The notes: generated by a model from the sequence alone, not told the origin. 64,000 nucleotides of DNA from Glaciihabitans arcticus (GCF_004310685.1 NZ_SISG01000001.1:1984001-2048000); one strand, 5' to 3'. Shown: positions 46,273-54,949, numbered from the stretch's first letter. Translations and numbers: made by a program.

Positions 46273-47412
46273 ATGAAGATCACCGGTTACCGCTGCCTGC
46301 GCACCTACCGCGACTGGGGCCGCCCCGTGGGTGACGTCAACGGATTCATCGGATCCGGGGTCACCGAGGTGCCCGTCGTGCTGCTCGAGACCGACATCGG
46401 CATCACCGGCGTCGGCATCGGGTCCGACAGCGGAATCGACACCCTCTTCCCCGCCATCGAAGGCGAGGATCCGCGCAGCGTCAACGCGCTCTACGACCGC
46501 ATGCTCTCCCAGGTCTTCAAGTCCGGCCACTCAGGCGCGGTCTTCGGCGGCATCGGCACCCTGGACGCCGCGCTCTGGGACCTCAAGGCGAAGGCCGCGG
46601 GGGAACCGCTGTGGCGCCTGCTCGGTGCCCGCGATCGCTTTGTGCCCGGCTATGCATCCGGCCTCGACATCGCGCTCGACGACGAGGCGCTCGCGACCTT
46701 CTACCGCTCCATGTCCGAGCGCGGCTTCACCGCCGGCAAGCTCAAGGGCGGGCGGGACGTCGACACCGACATCCGCCGCCTGCGCATCATCGCCGACGAG
46801 CTGGGGCGCAACACCTCCCGCCCGGCCCTGATGCTCGACTCGAACGAGTCCTGGAATCTCAAGCAGGCCGTGCGCTACGTCTCGGCGATCGAGGAGCAGC
46901 TCGACCTCACCTGGATCGAGGAGCCGCTGCGTCGCTGGGATGCAACGGGCCACGCCCGCCTCAGCTCGAGCATCAAGGCCGCCGTCGCGACCGGCGAGAA
47001 TCTCACCGGTCTCGAGCAGTTCACCCCGCTCTTCGACGAGGGTGCCATCGATATCGTGCAGACGGGTGCGGTGTGGGGAATCACGCACTTCCTCCGGGTC
47101 GCGTACGCGGCACACTCGCGACACCTGCCGATGAGCCCGGTGGGCCTCACGGCGAACCCGGCCGTCGGCCACGCCGCGGCGGCCATCCCGAATCACCTGT
47201 CTGCGGAGGTGCAGGACATCGGCGCACCGTTCGGCGTCACCATCTCGGAGGAGTACGCCGACGGCGGCATTGTGCTCGGCGACCAGCCCGGTTCGGGCAT
47301 CTCGATCGACGAGGACGCGATCATCGCCAACCAGCTCACCGCGCCGTGGATCACCCATGACGGGCCTCACGTGCGGTCCCAGCGGGCCGGCCTGCGCCTC
47401 GTCGCTGAATAA
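46273..47412 (+). CDS. Enolase-superfamily sugar-acid dehydratase, probable L-fuconate dehydratase
   Basis: 379 residues of the mandelate-racemase group. The capping domain covers 1-125. The barrel has the K-x-K acid/base motif (FTAGKLKGG) and metal ligands in MLDSNES, WIEEPLR and VATGENLTG. Such enzymes dehydrate L-fuconate, L-rhamnonate or related aldonates to 2-keto-3-deoxy acids. ATG at 46273 has AAGGA five bases upstream. It is divergent from the FAH/SDR/lactonase/AKR run. Confidence 0.85.
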   Translation: MKITGYRCLRTYRDWGRPVGDVNGFIGSGVTEVPVVLLETDIGITGVGIGSDSGIDTLFPAIEGEDPRSVNALYDRMLSQVFKSGHSGAVFGGIGTLDAALWDLKAKAAGEPLWRLLGARDRFVPGYASGLDIALDDEALATFYRSMSERGFTAGKLKGGRDVDTDIRRLRIIADELGRNTSRPALMLDSNESWNLKQAVRYVSAIEEQLDLTWIEEPLRRWDATGHARLSSSIKAAVATGENLTGLEQFTPLFDEGAIDIVQTGAVWGITHFLRVAYAAHSRHLPMSPVGLTANPAVGHAAAAIPNHLSAEVQDIGAPFGVTISEEYADGGIVLGDQPGSGISIDEDAIIANQLTAPWITHDGPHVRSQRAGLRLVAE

Positions 47413-47426
47413 GCAGAAAGTCCAGT

Positions 47427-47765
47427 TCAGTCGAGGTGCCAGGCCTCGGTCATGATCTGCCAGTTCGGCTCGGCCGCGTCGGGCTCGAACGGCAGCTGGC
47501 AGGGCGCCGTGCGCGCCCACCACTGCTGCGTCTCGGGGTCCGCCGCCATCTTCGCCTGGTCAGCCTCGAAGTCGTCTCCGACATATTCGTAGTAGCCGAA
47601 GATCACGTCGCCCAGCACATAGATCGTGAAGTTCCGGATGCCGCACTCGGTGATCATCGCCTCCACGCCCGGCCATGCGGCCGCGTGCAGGTCGAGATAC
47701 TCCACCCGCTTCTCGGGGCGGAGGCGCGCCGCCATCCCGAACCGGAGCGGTGCGACGGCCGTCAT
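47427..47765 (-). CDS. rhaM: L-rhamnose/L-fucose mutarotase (RhaM family)
   Basis: 112 residues of the small dimeric ferredoxin-like mutarotase: RFGMAARLRPEKRVEYLDLHAAAWPGV (active-site His), IYVLGDVIFGYYEYVGDDF and QWWARTAPCQLPF. It equilibrates sugar anomers. It lies at the end of the ABC transporter operon (4-base overlap with the permease gene), pointing to a 6-deoxyhexose substrate. Confidence 0.88.
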   Translation of the reverse strand: MTAVAPLRFGMAARLRPEKRVEYLDLHAAAWPGVEAMITECGIRNFTIYVLGDVIFGYYEYVGDDFEADQAKMAADPETQQWWARTAPCQLPFEPDAAEPNWQIMTEAWHLD

Positions 47766-48688
47766 TCCTTGGTGCCGCCGGCGGTCATGCCGGTCACCAG
47801 GAAGCGCTGCGAGAACAGGAAGATGATGAGCACGGGCGCGATCGAGACCAGGGTCGCGAGCGCGAGCACGGGCAGGTCGATGGTCACCGATCCCGCAGAG
47901 GTCGGGTTGAAGAGTGGCACGTTGGAGAGCAGCTCGGCGAGCCCCACCTGCACGGGCGACTTACGCCCCGGTTCGGTGACGAACGGGAGGAAGTAGTTGT
48001 TCCAGTTGCCGGTGAGGTTGAAGAATCCGACGAGGGCGATCACCGGCGTCGCGAGCGGCATGGCGATCTTCCAGAACACCCGCAGCTCGCCGGCGCCGTC
48101 GATGCGCGCCGCGTCGAGGAGGTCCTTGGAGACCGCCGTCGAGAAGTAGATGTAGGTCAGGTAGACGCCGAACGGGAAGAACGAGAATGGCAGGATGACG
48201 GCCAGCGGCGAACCGATCAGCTTTACCGCGCTCAGCTCGAGGAAGATCGGCAGCACCAGCGCCGTGTTCGGGATGAGCATCACGATGAGGGTCAGGATCA
48301 GCAGCGGCCGACGCAGCTTGAAGTCCGTCATGGCGAGGGCGTAGCCGGCAGGGATCGTCACGACGAGCGCGATGATGAGCGCGGCGCCCGTGTAGAACGC
48401 CGAGTTGCCGAGCCAGGTGAAGATGATGCCGTTCTGGAAACCGGTGAGCTGATTCCAGTTGTCGGCGAGAGTTGAGAACGCTCCGAAGCTGAACGGGTTG
48501 TTCAGCAGCAGCTCGCGCGCGGTCTTCGTCGGGGCGAGCAGCAGCCAGACGATCGGCAGGGCGAAGAAGACGAGGAAGAGACCCGTGACGCTGAAGGCGA
48601 GTGCACGCCCGAGCCAACGGCCGGGTGAGATGTCCTTGTCGCGAACCGCCGTGACCTCCGGCGTCTCGGTCAGATTAGTCGCGCTCAA
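47762..48688 (-). CDS. Sugar ABC transporter permease (MalG/UgpE type)
   Basis: 308 residues with six membrane segments and the EAA loop SKDLLDAARIDGAGELRVFWKIAMPLATPVI. TTG at 48688 is preferred (product MSATNLTETPEV...) because GGAGG lies five bases upstream; a GTG at 48700 would add four residues but has no site. It partners with the permease encoded upstream, overlapping it by 14 bases. Confidence 0.87.
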   Translation of the reverse strand: MSATNLTETPEVTAVRDKDISPGRWLGRALAFSVTGLFLVFFALPIVWLLLAPTKTARELLLNNPFSFGAFSTLADNWNQLTGFQNGIIFTWLGNSAFYTGAALIIALVVTIPAGYALAMTDFKLRRPLLILTLIVMLIPNTALVLPIFLELSAVKLIGSPLAVILPFSFFPFGVYLTYIYFSTAVSKDLLDAARIDGAGELRVFWKIAMPLATPVIALVGFFNLTGNWNNYFLPFVTEPGRKSPVQVGLAELLSNVPLFNPTSAGSVTIDLPVLALATLVSIAPVLIIFLFSQRFLVTGMTAGGTKE

Positions 48689-49616
48689 AGAGGCCTCCAC
48701 GGAAGACGAAGAATGCAGCGAGACCGACGGCGACCACGAGCAGGATGAGGGAGATGGCGGCAGAGCCGTTGAAGTCGCCCTGACGGAATGCGAACAGGTA
48801 GGCGAGCTGGTTCAGCGAGTAGTCGGGCGGAACAACGCCCTTGCTGGCCTGGGACAAGACTCGCGGCTCGACGAACAACTGGGTGCCGGCGGCGAGCGAC
48901 ATGATGCCCATGTAGGAGATCCACTTACGTAGCATCGGGATCTGGATGTAGCGAGCCGTGTTGATCGGACCGGCGCCGTCGATGCGCGCGGCCTCCATCA
49001 CGTCATTGCTGATGTTGTTGAGGGCGCCGTACATGATGACGATCCAGCCACCCGCGCCCGTCCAGAACGCGATGACGGTGAAGATCACCGGGAGGTTGTC
49101 GATCGAGACGGTCTGCACAAACGACTCGAGGCCCATCGCCTTGAGCAGGAATGCCACCGGCGACACGCTCGGGTCGAGCAGGAACAGCCAGAGCAGAACG
49201 CTCGACGCTCCGGCCAGTGCACCGGGGATGTAGTAGAGGAAGCGGATGCTGGTGGAGATCCAGCGCACCTTGATCGCATGAACGACGAGAGCGAGCAGCA
49301 CCACGAACAGCGTGAGGCAGACCAGGTAGACGACCAGGTAGATCGCCACGTGCTGCACCGCGGGGAAGAAGCGATAGTCGCCGAACACCTTGGCGAAGTT
49401 GTCGAAGCCGACGAACGCGCCGCCCTTGGTGAAGGCGAGGAAGATCGCGTAGAGGGTGGGGAGCACACCGAAGGCCAGGAGCAGGACGGTGTACCCGCTC
49501 GAGAAGGTGTAGCCCATGATCGTCTGGGACCGGTCGGGGCGGCGACGACCCGACGGGGCCTGCTGCCGACCCCGTGAGGAGTCGGCAACAGGCCGGGTCG
49601 TAGTGCTGGTTGAAAT
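48675..49616 (-). CDS. Sugar ABC transporter permease (MalF/UgpA type), possible AUU start
   Basis: 313 residues if translation begins at ATT 49616. Six membrane segments; EAA loop ISNDVMEAARIDGAGPINTARYIQIPMLRKWI. No ATG, GTG, TTG or CTG occurs in frame between the preceding gene's stop and ATG 49517. But AAGGA sits eight bases before ATT 49616, and the intervening peptide ends in a positively charged run (SGRRRPDRSQT) before helix 1, as is normal for these permeases. The ATG at 49517 gives a 280-residue alternative with almost no cytosolic tail. Confidence 0.8.
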   Translation of the reverse strand: MSTSTTTRPVADSSRGRQQAPSGRRRPDRSQTIMGYTFSSGYTVLLLAFGVLPTLYAIFLAFTKGGAFVGFDNFAKVFGDYRFFPAVQHVAIYLVVYLVCLTLFVVLLALVVHAIKVRWISTSIRFLYYIPGALAGASSVLLWLFLLDPSVSPVAFLLKAMGLESFVQTVSIDNLPVIFTVIAFWTGAGGWIVIMYGALNNISNDVMEAARIDGAGPINTARYIQIPMLRKWISYMGIMSLAAGTQLFVEPRVLSQASKGVVPPDYSLNQLAYLFAFRQGDFNGSAAISLILLVVAVGLAAFFVFRGGLFERD

Positions 49617-49627
49617 GAGAGCAGTCC

Positions 49628-50980
49628 TTACTTGACCGTGTAGCCCGAGACCTGGGCCTGGTTCTTGATCTCGGTCTCCCACGCGGGGACGAGTTCGGCG
49701 AAGGACTTGCCTGCGGCGAGGCCGGGAACCACAACGCTGGCGTAGGCCGTCTCGGGGCTGAAGCTCGGGAAGCCCCATCCGTTCCAGACGCTTCCGGCGG
49801 CGGTGTTGACGCTTCCCTCGAAGTCTCCGACGAAGTAGCCGCCCTCTGCCTGCGTGGCGAGCCACGCGTCGGACGCGTCGGTGTAGGCCGGCAGGCCGGA
49901 GGCGAGCTCGATGGCCTTGTCGGAGCTGATGGCGAACTCGAGGAAGTCGGAGACGGCGTCGAGGTTCTTGGAGTGGCTCGATGCGTACCAGACGCCACCA
50001 CCCACGTTGCCGGTCACCTTGTCTTCGCCATCCCAGTAGAGCGGAGCCGCTGCACCGATCTCGCCGGCCGGCACGTTCAGGTTATCCGGGTTCTGGAAGA
50101 CAGCACCCGAGTACCAGGCCGGTCCGGGGGTTGCGACGAGCTTGTCGGCGTAGTCCACGAATCCGGCGCTGAAGACGCTGTCCTGGATGAGCGTGCCGTT
50201 GTCGACCATGTGGTCGAGCAGATCGGTCATACGGGTGGAGTGGTCGTCGGCGAAGTCGGTCGAGAACGTGTCGCCCTTGAGCTGGAAGATCGGTGCCTGT
50301 GCACCCCAGTAGTAGACGTAGGTTCCGACGAAGCTGTCGCCCACCGAGCCGAGGATGTATCCGGGGTGGTCGGCGGCGAGGTCATCGCTGAGGGCTTCGT
50401 ATTCTTCCCACGTGGTCGGGATGTCGTAGCCGAACTGGTCGAGGAGCTTCTGGTTGTACCAGAGCACTACGGGGGCGAGGTCGTTGCGGAGTCCGTAGAC
50501 GGCGTCATCGACGGTCATCGGGTCGTTCGCTCCCGCGGTGAAGCCCTCGAGGAAGTCGTCGTCGAGGACACCCTTGTTGAGCGGTGCGGCGAAGGCCTGA
50601 GTGCCGTTGAGCTCCTTGGCGGCCCACGAGGTGTCGTTCGTCTGGGTCGAGAAGACCACATCTGGCCAGCCCTCACCGGACTGGTCGAAGAGCGCGATCT
50701 TGGTCTTGAACGAGTCGCTGCCGCCGGCATTGCCGTCGTAGGTCTCGATCGAGATCGGAGTGTCGGGGTTCGCTTCCTTGAAAGCGTTGGCGATGGGTTC
50801 GCGCGCGGCGTCCACCCATACGGTGATGGAGCTGTCCGGATCCTGCTCAGCGGCGGCGAATCCGAAGCCGTTGTCCGAGGTCGGGCCGGCGTCTGCCGAG
50901 CATCCGGCCAGCAGTCCCACTACTGCGAGTCCTGCTGTGAGGGCGAGAGTGCCAGTGAAGCGGCGGTGCTGTGATGCCAT
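49628..50980 (-). CDS. Sugar-binding lipoprotein of an ABC transporter
   Basis: 450 residues of the family 1 extracellular solute-binding type. The signal ends at VGLLAGC (lipid-bound Cys27). The mature part starts with DPDSSITVWVDAAREPIANAFKEANPD. A hinge and sugar-site aromatic residues are spread along the protein (VVLWYNQKLLDQFGYDIPTTWEEYEALSDDL). First gene of the operon with two permeases and the mutarotase. No ATPase gene is present. Confidence 0.9.
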   Translation of the reverse strand: MASQHRRFTGTLALTAGLAVVGLLAGCSADAGPTSDNGFGFAAAEQDPDSSITVWVDAAREPIANAFKEANPDTPISIETYDGNAGGSDSFKTKIALFDQSGEGWPDVVFSTQTNDTSWAAKELNGTQAFAAPLNKGVLDDDFLEGFTAGANDPMTVDDAVYGLRNDLAPVVLWYNQKLLDQFGYDIPTTWEEYEALSDDLAADHPGYILGSVGDSFVGTYVYYWGAQAPIFQLKGDTFSTDFADDHSTRMTDLLDHMVDNGTLIQDSVFSAGFVDYADKLVATPGPAWYSGAVFQNPDNLNVPAGEIGAAAPLYWDGEDKVTGNVGGGVWYASSHSKNLDAVSDFLEFAISSDKAIELASGLPAYTDASDAWLATQAEGGYFVGDFEGSVNTAAGSVWNGWGFPSFSPETAYASVVVPGLAAGKSFAELVPAWETEIKNQAQVSGYTVK

Positions 50981-51018
50981 TTCGCGTCCTTTTCTTGTCG
51001 ACGTCGTTGACGACTGAG

Positions 51019-51063
51019 CGCCTAATTAGGCGTCGGGGTTAGTAGATCATACATGTGACGTAT
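51019..51063. promoter_or_regulatory. Palindrome and GntR-type motif upstream of the sugar-binding protein gene
   Basis: CGCCTAATTAGGCG (51019-51032) is a perfect 14-base palindrome in the leader. Further up, GATCATACATGTGACGTAT (51045-51063) has ATAC-N7-GTAT symmetry, and its minus strand holds ATACGTCA and TATGATC in common with the element at 46207. It lies between the transporter operon and divergent gntR. Confidence 0.55.
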
Positions 51064-51150
51064 TCGCAATCCGCGAGGTGGCCCCGGTTCCACAAGCCTC
51101 CCAGATGTGAATGCATTGCCCCACGCCGCCCGCTCCCTACAATGGTTCGC

Positions 51151-51906
51151 ATGTCACTCCCGCACGCCTCCGACCCTTCCGCCGTCTTCAGTGGCGCCGT
51201 GAAGCGGGCACCGGCCGCCCGTCTCGGAGTGCAGGTCGTGCACGATCTCGTCGCCATGATCGTGACCGGGTCGGTCGCCGCCGGCCAGCTGCTGCCGCCC
51301 GAAGGCGAGCTCGCCGCTCACTTCGGTGTGAGCCGCACGGTCATCCGCGAGTCGGTCAAAAGGCTCGAGGAGAAGGGCATGGTCACCGTCGGCCAGGGCC
51401 GCGGCACCGAGGTCAGCTCCTCCTCGGAGTGGAACATCCTCGACAAGGTCGTTATCTCGACCATGATCGAGAACGACCAGACCCTCGGCATCCTCGACGA
51501 GCTCGCCGTGGTGCGCAGCGAACTCGAGTCCGCGATGTCTGCGGCGGTCGCGACCAACCGCAGCCCCGCCGATCTCGAGGAGATCCGCGAGTCTCTTGAG
51601 GCCATGCGTCGCGCCTCTGACAACCCCGAGGTGTTCCCCGAGGCGGACAAGGACTTCCACTCGCTCATCATGAGCAAGTCGGGCAACGCTCTCGCCAAGG
51701 CGATCGCGCGCACGCTCGTGCAGCGCGCGAGCGACAACCAGCGCTTCCACGGCGCGCCCGGCCCCGATGCATACGCGCTCACCCTGCAGGAGCACGCGCT
51801 TGTGCTCGACGCCATCGAGGCGGGCGACCCGGACAAGGCCTCCGCAGCCATGCGCGACCACATCACGCGCGCCTGGGAGCGCCGCAAACTCCCCCGCGAT
51901 GCCTGA
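51151..51906 (+). CDS. GntR-family (FadR subfamily) transcriptional regulator
   Basis: 251 residues. The winged helix covers about 20-95 (LGVQVVHDLVAMIVTGSVAAGQLLPPEGELAAHFGVSRTVIRESVKRLEEKGMVTVGQGRGTEV). The C-terminal helical FCD effector domain has metal-type residues in DKDFHSLI and LQEHALVLDAIEAGD. TACAAT at 51138-51143 is seven bases before the ATG, so the mRNA may be leaderless. Probable sugar-acid-responsive repressor of the flanking operons. Confidence 0.87.
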   Translation: MSLPHASDPSAVFSGAVKRAPAARLGVQVVHDLVAMIVTGSVAAGQLLPPEGELAAHFGVSRTVIRESVKRLEEKGMVTVGQGRGTEVSSSSEWNILDKVVISTMIENDQTLGILDELAVVRSELESAMSAAVATNRSPADLEEIRESLEAMRRASDNPEVFPEADKDFHSLIMSKSGNALAKAIARTLVQRASDNQRFHGAPGPDAYALTLQEHALVLDAIEAGDPDKASAAMRDHITRAWERRKLPRDA

Positions 51907-52819
51907 CCTGCTGGTCGCCGTGCCCGATGCGGCGATGCGGGATCGGTTGAGCCCTCCCCCGCCCGGCGTTGAACTCGTCGTCTGGGCACTTGGCTCGCCG
52001 CCCTCCGATCGACGGTTCGACCTGCTGGTGCTGCCGTACATGATCGGTGCCCCCTCGCTCGGCGGGCTGGCCGGGCAGGACGCCGCAGTCGTGCAGGCGC
52101 AGATGCTCGGCTACGACGGGGTCGCGGATCACCTCCCCGCCGGCAACGTCTACTGCAACGCCGTCGACGTGCACGAGGCAGCGACCGGTGAGCTCGCGCT
52201 CGCCCTCATCCTCGCGAGCCAGCGCGGCATCCCGGAGTTCGTGACGGCAGCACGTGACGGCGAGTGGGCGCACGAGCGCTACCCGGGGCTCGCGATGCAG
52301 ACGGTCCTGCTACTCGGCACGGGTGGTGTCGGCCGGCAGGTCGCGCTGCGGCTAGCCCCGTTCGACGTCGAGCTGCTGCGGGTCGGGCGCAGCGCCCGCA
52401 CCGACGACCTTGGAACCGTGCACGCCTGGGACGACGTCGACGAACTGCTGCCCAAGGCGGACATCGTGGTGCTCGCAGTGCCGCTCGACGACTCGACCAG
52501 GGGCTTGGTGGACGACTCATTCCTTGCAGCGATGGCCCCCGGCGCGCTGCTCGTGAACGTCGCCCGCGGCCCGGTCGTCGACACCGCGGCGCTCACGCGC
52601 GCAGTGACCGCGGGCCGGGTTCGTGCCGCGATGGACGTGACGGATCCAGAACCGCTCCCGCCCGAACACGCGCTGTGGACGTTGCCCGGAGTGCTCATCA
52701 GCCCTCACGTCGGCGGCGATGTCGGGTCGATGAGTCGGCGCATGGACCGGCTCGTACGGGAGCAGGTAGCGCTGCTGCTCGACGGGTCACCGCCGAAGAA
52801 CGTGGTTGTGCGAACGTAA
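51899..52819 (+). CDS. D-isomer-specific 2-hydroxyacid dehydrogenase
   Basis: 306 residues. NAD-binding fold LLLGTGGVGRQVALRLAPFDVELLRVGRS; catalytic Arg in NVARGPVVDTAAL; acidic residue in DVTDPEPLPPEHALW; His in LISPHVGGDVG. It reduces a 2-keto acid or oxidises a D-hydroxy acid; in this setting perhaps a sugar-derived acid. ATG at 51899 overlaps gntR by 8 bases. Confidence 0.85.
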   Translation: MPDLLVAVPDAAMRDRLSPPPPGVELVVWALGSPPSDRRFDLLVLPYMIGAPSLGGLAGQDAAVVQAQMLGYDGVADHLPAGNVYCNAVDVHEAATGELALALILASQRGIPEFVTAARDGEWAHERYPGLAMQTVLLLGTGGVGRQVALRLAPFDVELLRVGRSARTDDLGTVHAWDDVDELLPKADIVVLAVPLDDSTRGLVDDSFLAAMAPGALLVNVARGPVVDTAALTRAVTAGRVRAAMDVTDPEPLPPEHALWTLPGVLISPHVGGDVGSMSRRMDRLVREQVALLLDGSPPKNVVVRT

Positions 52820-52837
52820 TCCCTCGAATCAATCGTG

Positions 52838-52853
52838 TGATGTATGCTGTTTG
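52838..52853. promoter_or_regulatory. Second copy of the TGATGTATG(C/T)TGTTTG motif
   Basis: TGATGTATGCTGTTTG differs by one base from the copy at 46223-46238. It lies 46 bases before the short leader reading frame and includes TGatgTATGCT, an extended -10-like element. It is the probable promoter/operator for the operon running from 52,937 to 60,699. Confidence 0.6.
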
Positions 52854-52898
52854 CGGATTGGCTTCCGCTGACCGTGCACTCATCAAAGGCGATTGATC

Positions 52899-52937
52899 AT
52901 GACGCGTTACCGCACCCGGCCGACGGGTACCAGCTGA
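52899..52937 (+). CDS. Possible 12-residue leader peptide coupled to the MBL gene
   Basis: ATG 52899 follows AAAGG by nine bases and encodes MTRYRTRPTGTS, then TGA. The TGA overlaps the next ATG (TGATG at 52935-52939), which is in frame with the metallo-hydrolase. Either this is a translated leader, or it is the old N-terminus separated by a frameshift. Confidence 0.4.
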   Translation: MTRYRTRPTGTS

Positions 52938-53887
52938 TGGAGCTGCGCCCCGGACTCCACCGCATCCAGGCGCCCCTCGGCGAGCGCTTCATTGCGATGT
53001 ACCTGCTCGTGGGCTCCGAACGCGCGCTGCTGTTCGACACCGGCATCACCGAGAGTGTTCGCGAGACCCTGCTGCCCTACCTCGAGACCATCGGCTTCGA
53101 CCTGGCGAAACTCTCCTGGGTGGTCAGCTCGCACTGCGACTGGGACCACACCGGAGGCAACGCCGCCATCCTGGCTGCCGCCCCGCACGTCGAGATCATG
53201 GCCGGTGCGCTCGACGTGCCGCTCGCTGAAGATCTCGAGGTGCTGATCGAGCAGCGCTACGCCGAGTTCCGCGACGACGACGGTTTCGAAGATGCCCCCG
53301 AGCTGACCGCGTACATCCGTGACGTTGCGGCCGTGACGCCGATCGCGCGCCCGCTGAACGGTGGCGAGGAGTTCGATCTCGGTGATCGCGTCATCCGGGT
53401 TCTGCACACCCCCGGTCACAGCGACGGCCATCTCTCGCTCTGGGATGCCGCCAACTCCGCCCTCCTCATCGCCGACGCGACCCTCGGCACCACCGTGCCG
53501 GGCGCCGACGGCGAGCCGGCCTTCCCGCCGACCTACCGCGACACCGACCCGTACCTCGCGAGCATCGAGCAGTTCCGCGCGTTCGACGCCGAGCTGCTGC
53601 TTACCGCGCACTACCCGGTCTACGAGGGCGCGGCCGTTGGTGCCTTCCTCGACGAGTCGGCCGAATACACCGAGACTCTGGATGTCGCGATCACCGCGGC
53701 CCTCGACGAAACCGGGCAGAGCACGCTCGAGATCATCCACCGCATAGCGCCGAGTGTCGGCCCGTGGGACGCCTTGGCGAGCGAGTACCTGATCTTCCCC
53801 GTCACCGGAAATCTCGAACGCCTCGTCGCTCGCGGGGCGGCAACTGTCTCCTCGCGCGACGGCCGGCGTGTTTGGGCACGCGCATGA
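52937..53887 (+). CDS. MBL-fold metallo-hydrolase
   Basis: 316 residues from ATG 52937, which overlaps the leader stop and begins the conserved sequence (MELRPGLHRIQAPLGERFIAMYLLVG). The metal motif reads SSHCDWDHTGG, with Asp where the classical HxHxDH has its second His; further ligands are in HTPGHSDGHLSLW, LIADATLG and TAHYPVYEG. An open frame reaches back to ATG 52844, but that codon lies inside the promoter motif. Likely a lactone or ester hydrolase. It overlaps the next gene (ATGA). Confidence 0.8.
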   Translation: MELRPGLHRIQAPLGERFIAMYLLVGSERALLFDTGITESVRETLLPYLETIGFDLAKLSWVVSSHCDWDHTGGNAAILAAAPHVEIMAGALDVPLAEDLEVLIEQRYAEFRDDDGFEDAPELTAYIRDVAAVTPIARPLNGGEEFDLGDRVIRVLHTPGHSDGHLSLWDAANSALLIADATLGTTVPGADGEPAFPPTYRDTDPYLASIEQFRAFDAELLLTAHYPVYEGAAVGAFLDESAEYTETLDVAITAALDETGQSTLEIIHRIAPSVGPWDALASEYLIFPVTGNLERLVARGAATVSSRDGRRVWARA

Positions 53888-54936
53888 GCCGCGTGCGCAT
53901 CGGCGCGGTCGGCGCGGGCTGGTGGGCGACGAGTAATCACTTCCCGCTGCTCGCCAACCGTGAGGACGTCGAGCTCGTCGGAGTCTGCGGCCTCGGCCCG
54001 GGTCTCGGCGACGTGCGCGACAAGTTCGGCTTCGGCCTGGCGACCGAGTCGGTCGACGAGCTGCTCGACTCGGGCCTCGACGCCGTGGTCATCACCACCC
54101 CGCACGACCTGCACTTCGACGTCGCCACCCGCGCCCTCGAACGCGGCCTGCACGTGCTGTGCGAGAAGCCGATGACGCTACGTGCCGATGAGGCGTGGAG
54201 CCTCGCCGAGTCGGTCGAGCGTGCGGGCACCCACTTCCTCGTCCCCTACGGATGGAACTACAAGCCGTTCACTGTCGAGGCCAAGCGCATCCTCGACGCG
54301 GGGCTGGTCGGCGACATCCAGTTCGCGCTCTGCCACATGGCATCACCCACGCGGGGACTGTTCGGCGGCGACCCCACCCACATGCTCGAGCGCTGGGACT
54401 CGGACACCAAGCCCGAGCTGAGCACCTGGGCCGACCCGAAGCACGGCGGCGGTTACGCCCACGGGCAGGTCTCACACTCCTCGGCCCTGTTCTTCTGGCT
54501 CACCGGCATGCGCGCGGCGACCGTCGCGGGACGCGTGGCGAACGCAGGCTCCGCCGTCGACCTGTTCGACGCAGCGGTCATCCGCTTCGACAACGGCGCG
54601 CTCGGTTCGCTCTCGGGCGCGGCCACCCTCGCCGACGGCGACAAGTACCAGGTCGACCTGCGCATCTTCGGCACCGAGGGTGTGCTCATGATCGACGTCG
54701 AGCGCGAGCGGGTCTCGCTCAGCCGCTACGACGGCGAGAACATCAATGTCGATATCCCGGCCAGCGAGGGCGAGTACGAGTGCCTCGTGCCCCCGGTGCG
54801 ATTCGTTGAACTCATCACGGGTGCGAGCACTCAGAACAACAGCACAGTGGATGTCGCTGCGCGCTCCGTCGAGCTCATCGAGGGGCTTCTGCGCTCCTCG
54901 GCCGCCGATGGTGCCGAGGTACGCGTCCATGACTGA
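53884..54936 (+). CDS. Gfo/Idh/MocA-family oxidoreductase
   Basis: 350 residues. N-terminal NAD(P) fold: RIGAVGAGWWATSNHFPLL. Catalytic Lys in LCEKPMTLRADEAW. The C-terminal beta-sheet domain has HGGGYAHGQVSHSSALFFWLTGM. Members act on cyclitols or sugars, usually at a ring hydroxyl. ATG overlaps the MBL stop. The substrate is unknown; the operon suggests a sugar, lactone or cyclitol. Confidence 0.86.
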   Translation: MSRVRIGAVGAGWWATSNHFPLLANREDVELVGVCGLGPGLGDVRDKFGFGLATESVDELLDSGLDAVVITTPHDLHFDVATRALERGLHVLCEKPMTLRADEAWSLAESVERAGTHFLVPYGWNYKPFTVEAKRILDAGLVGDIQFALCHMASPTRGLFGGDPTHMLERWDSDTKPELSTWADPKHGGGYAHGQVSHSSALFFWLTGMRAATVAGRVANAGSAVDLFDAAVIRFDNGALGSLSGAATLADGDKYQVDLRIFGTEGVLMIDVERERVSLSRYDGENINVDIPASEGEYECLVPPVRFVELITGASTQNNSTVDVAARSVELIEGLLRSSAADGAEVRVHD

Positions 54937-54949
54937 CTCAGGAGAAACA

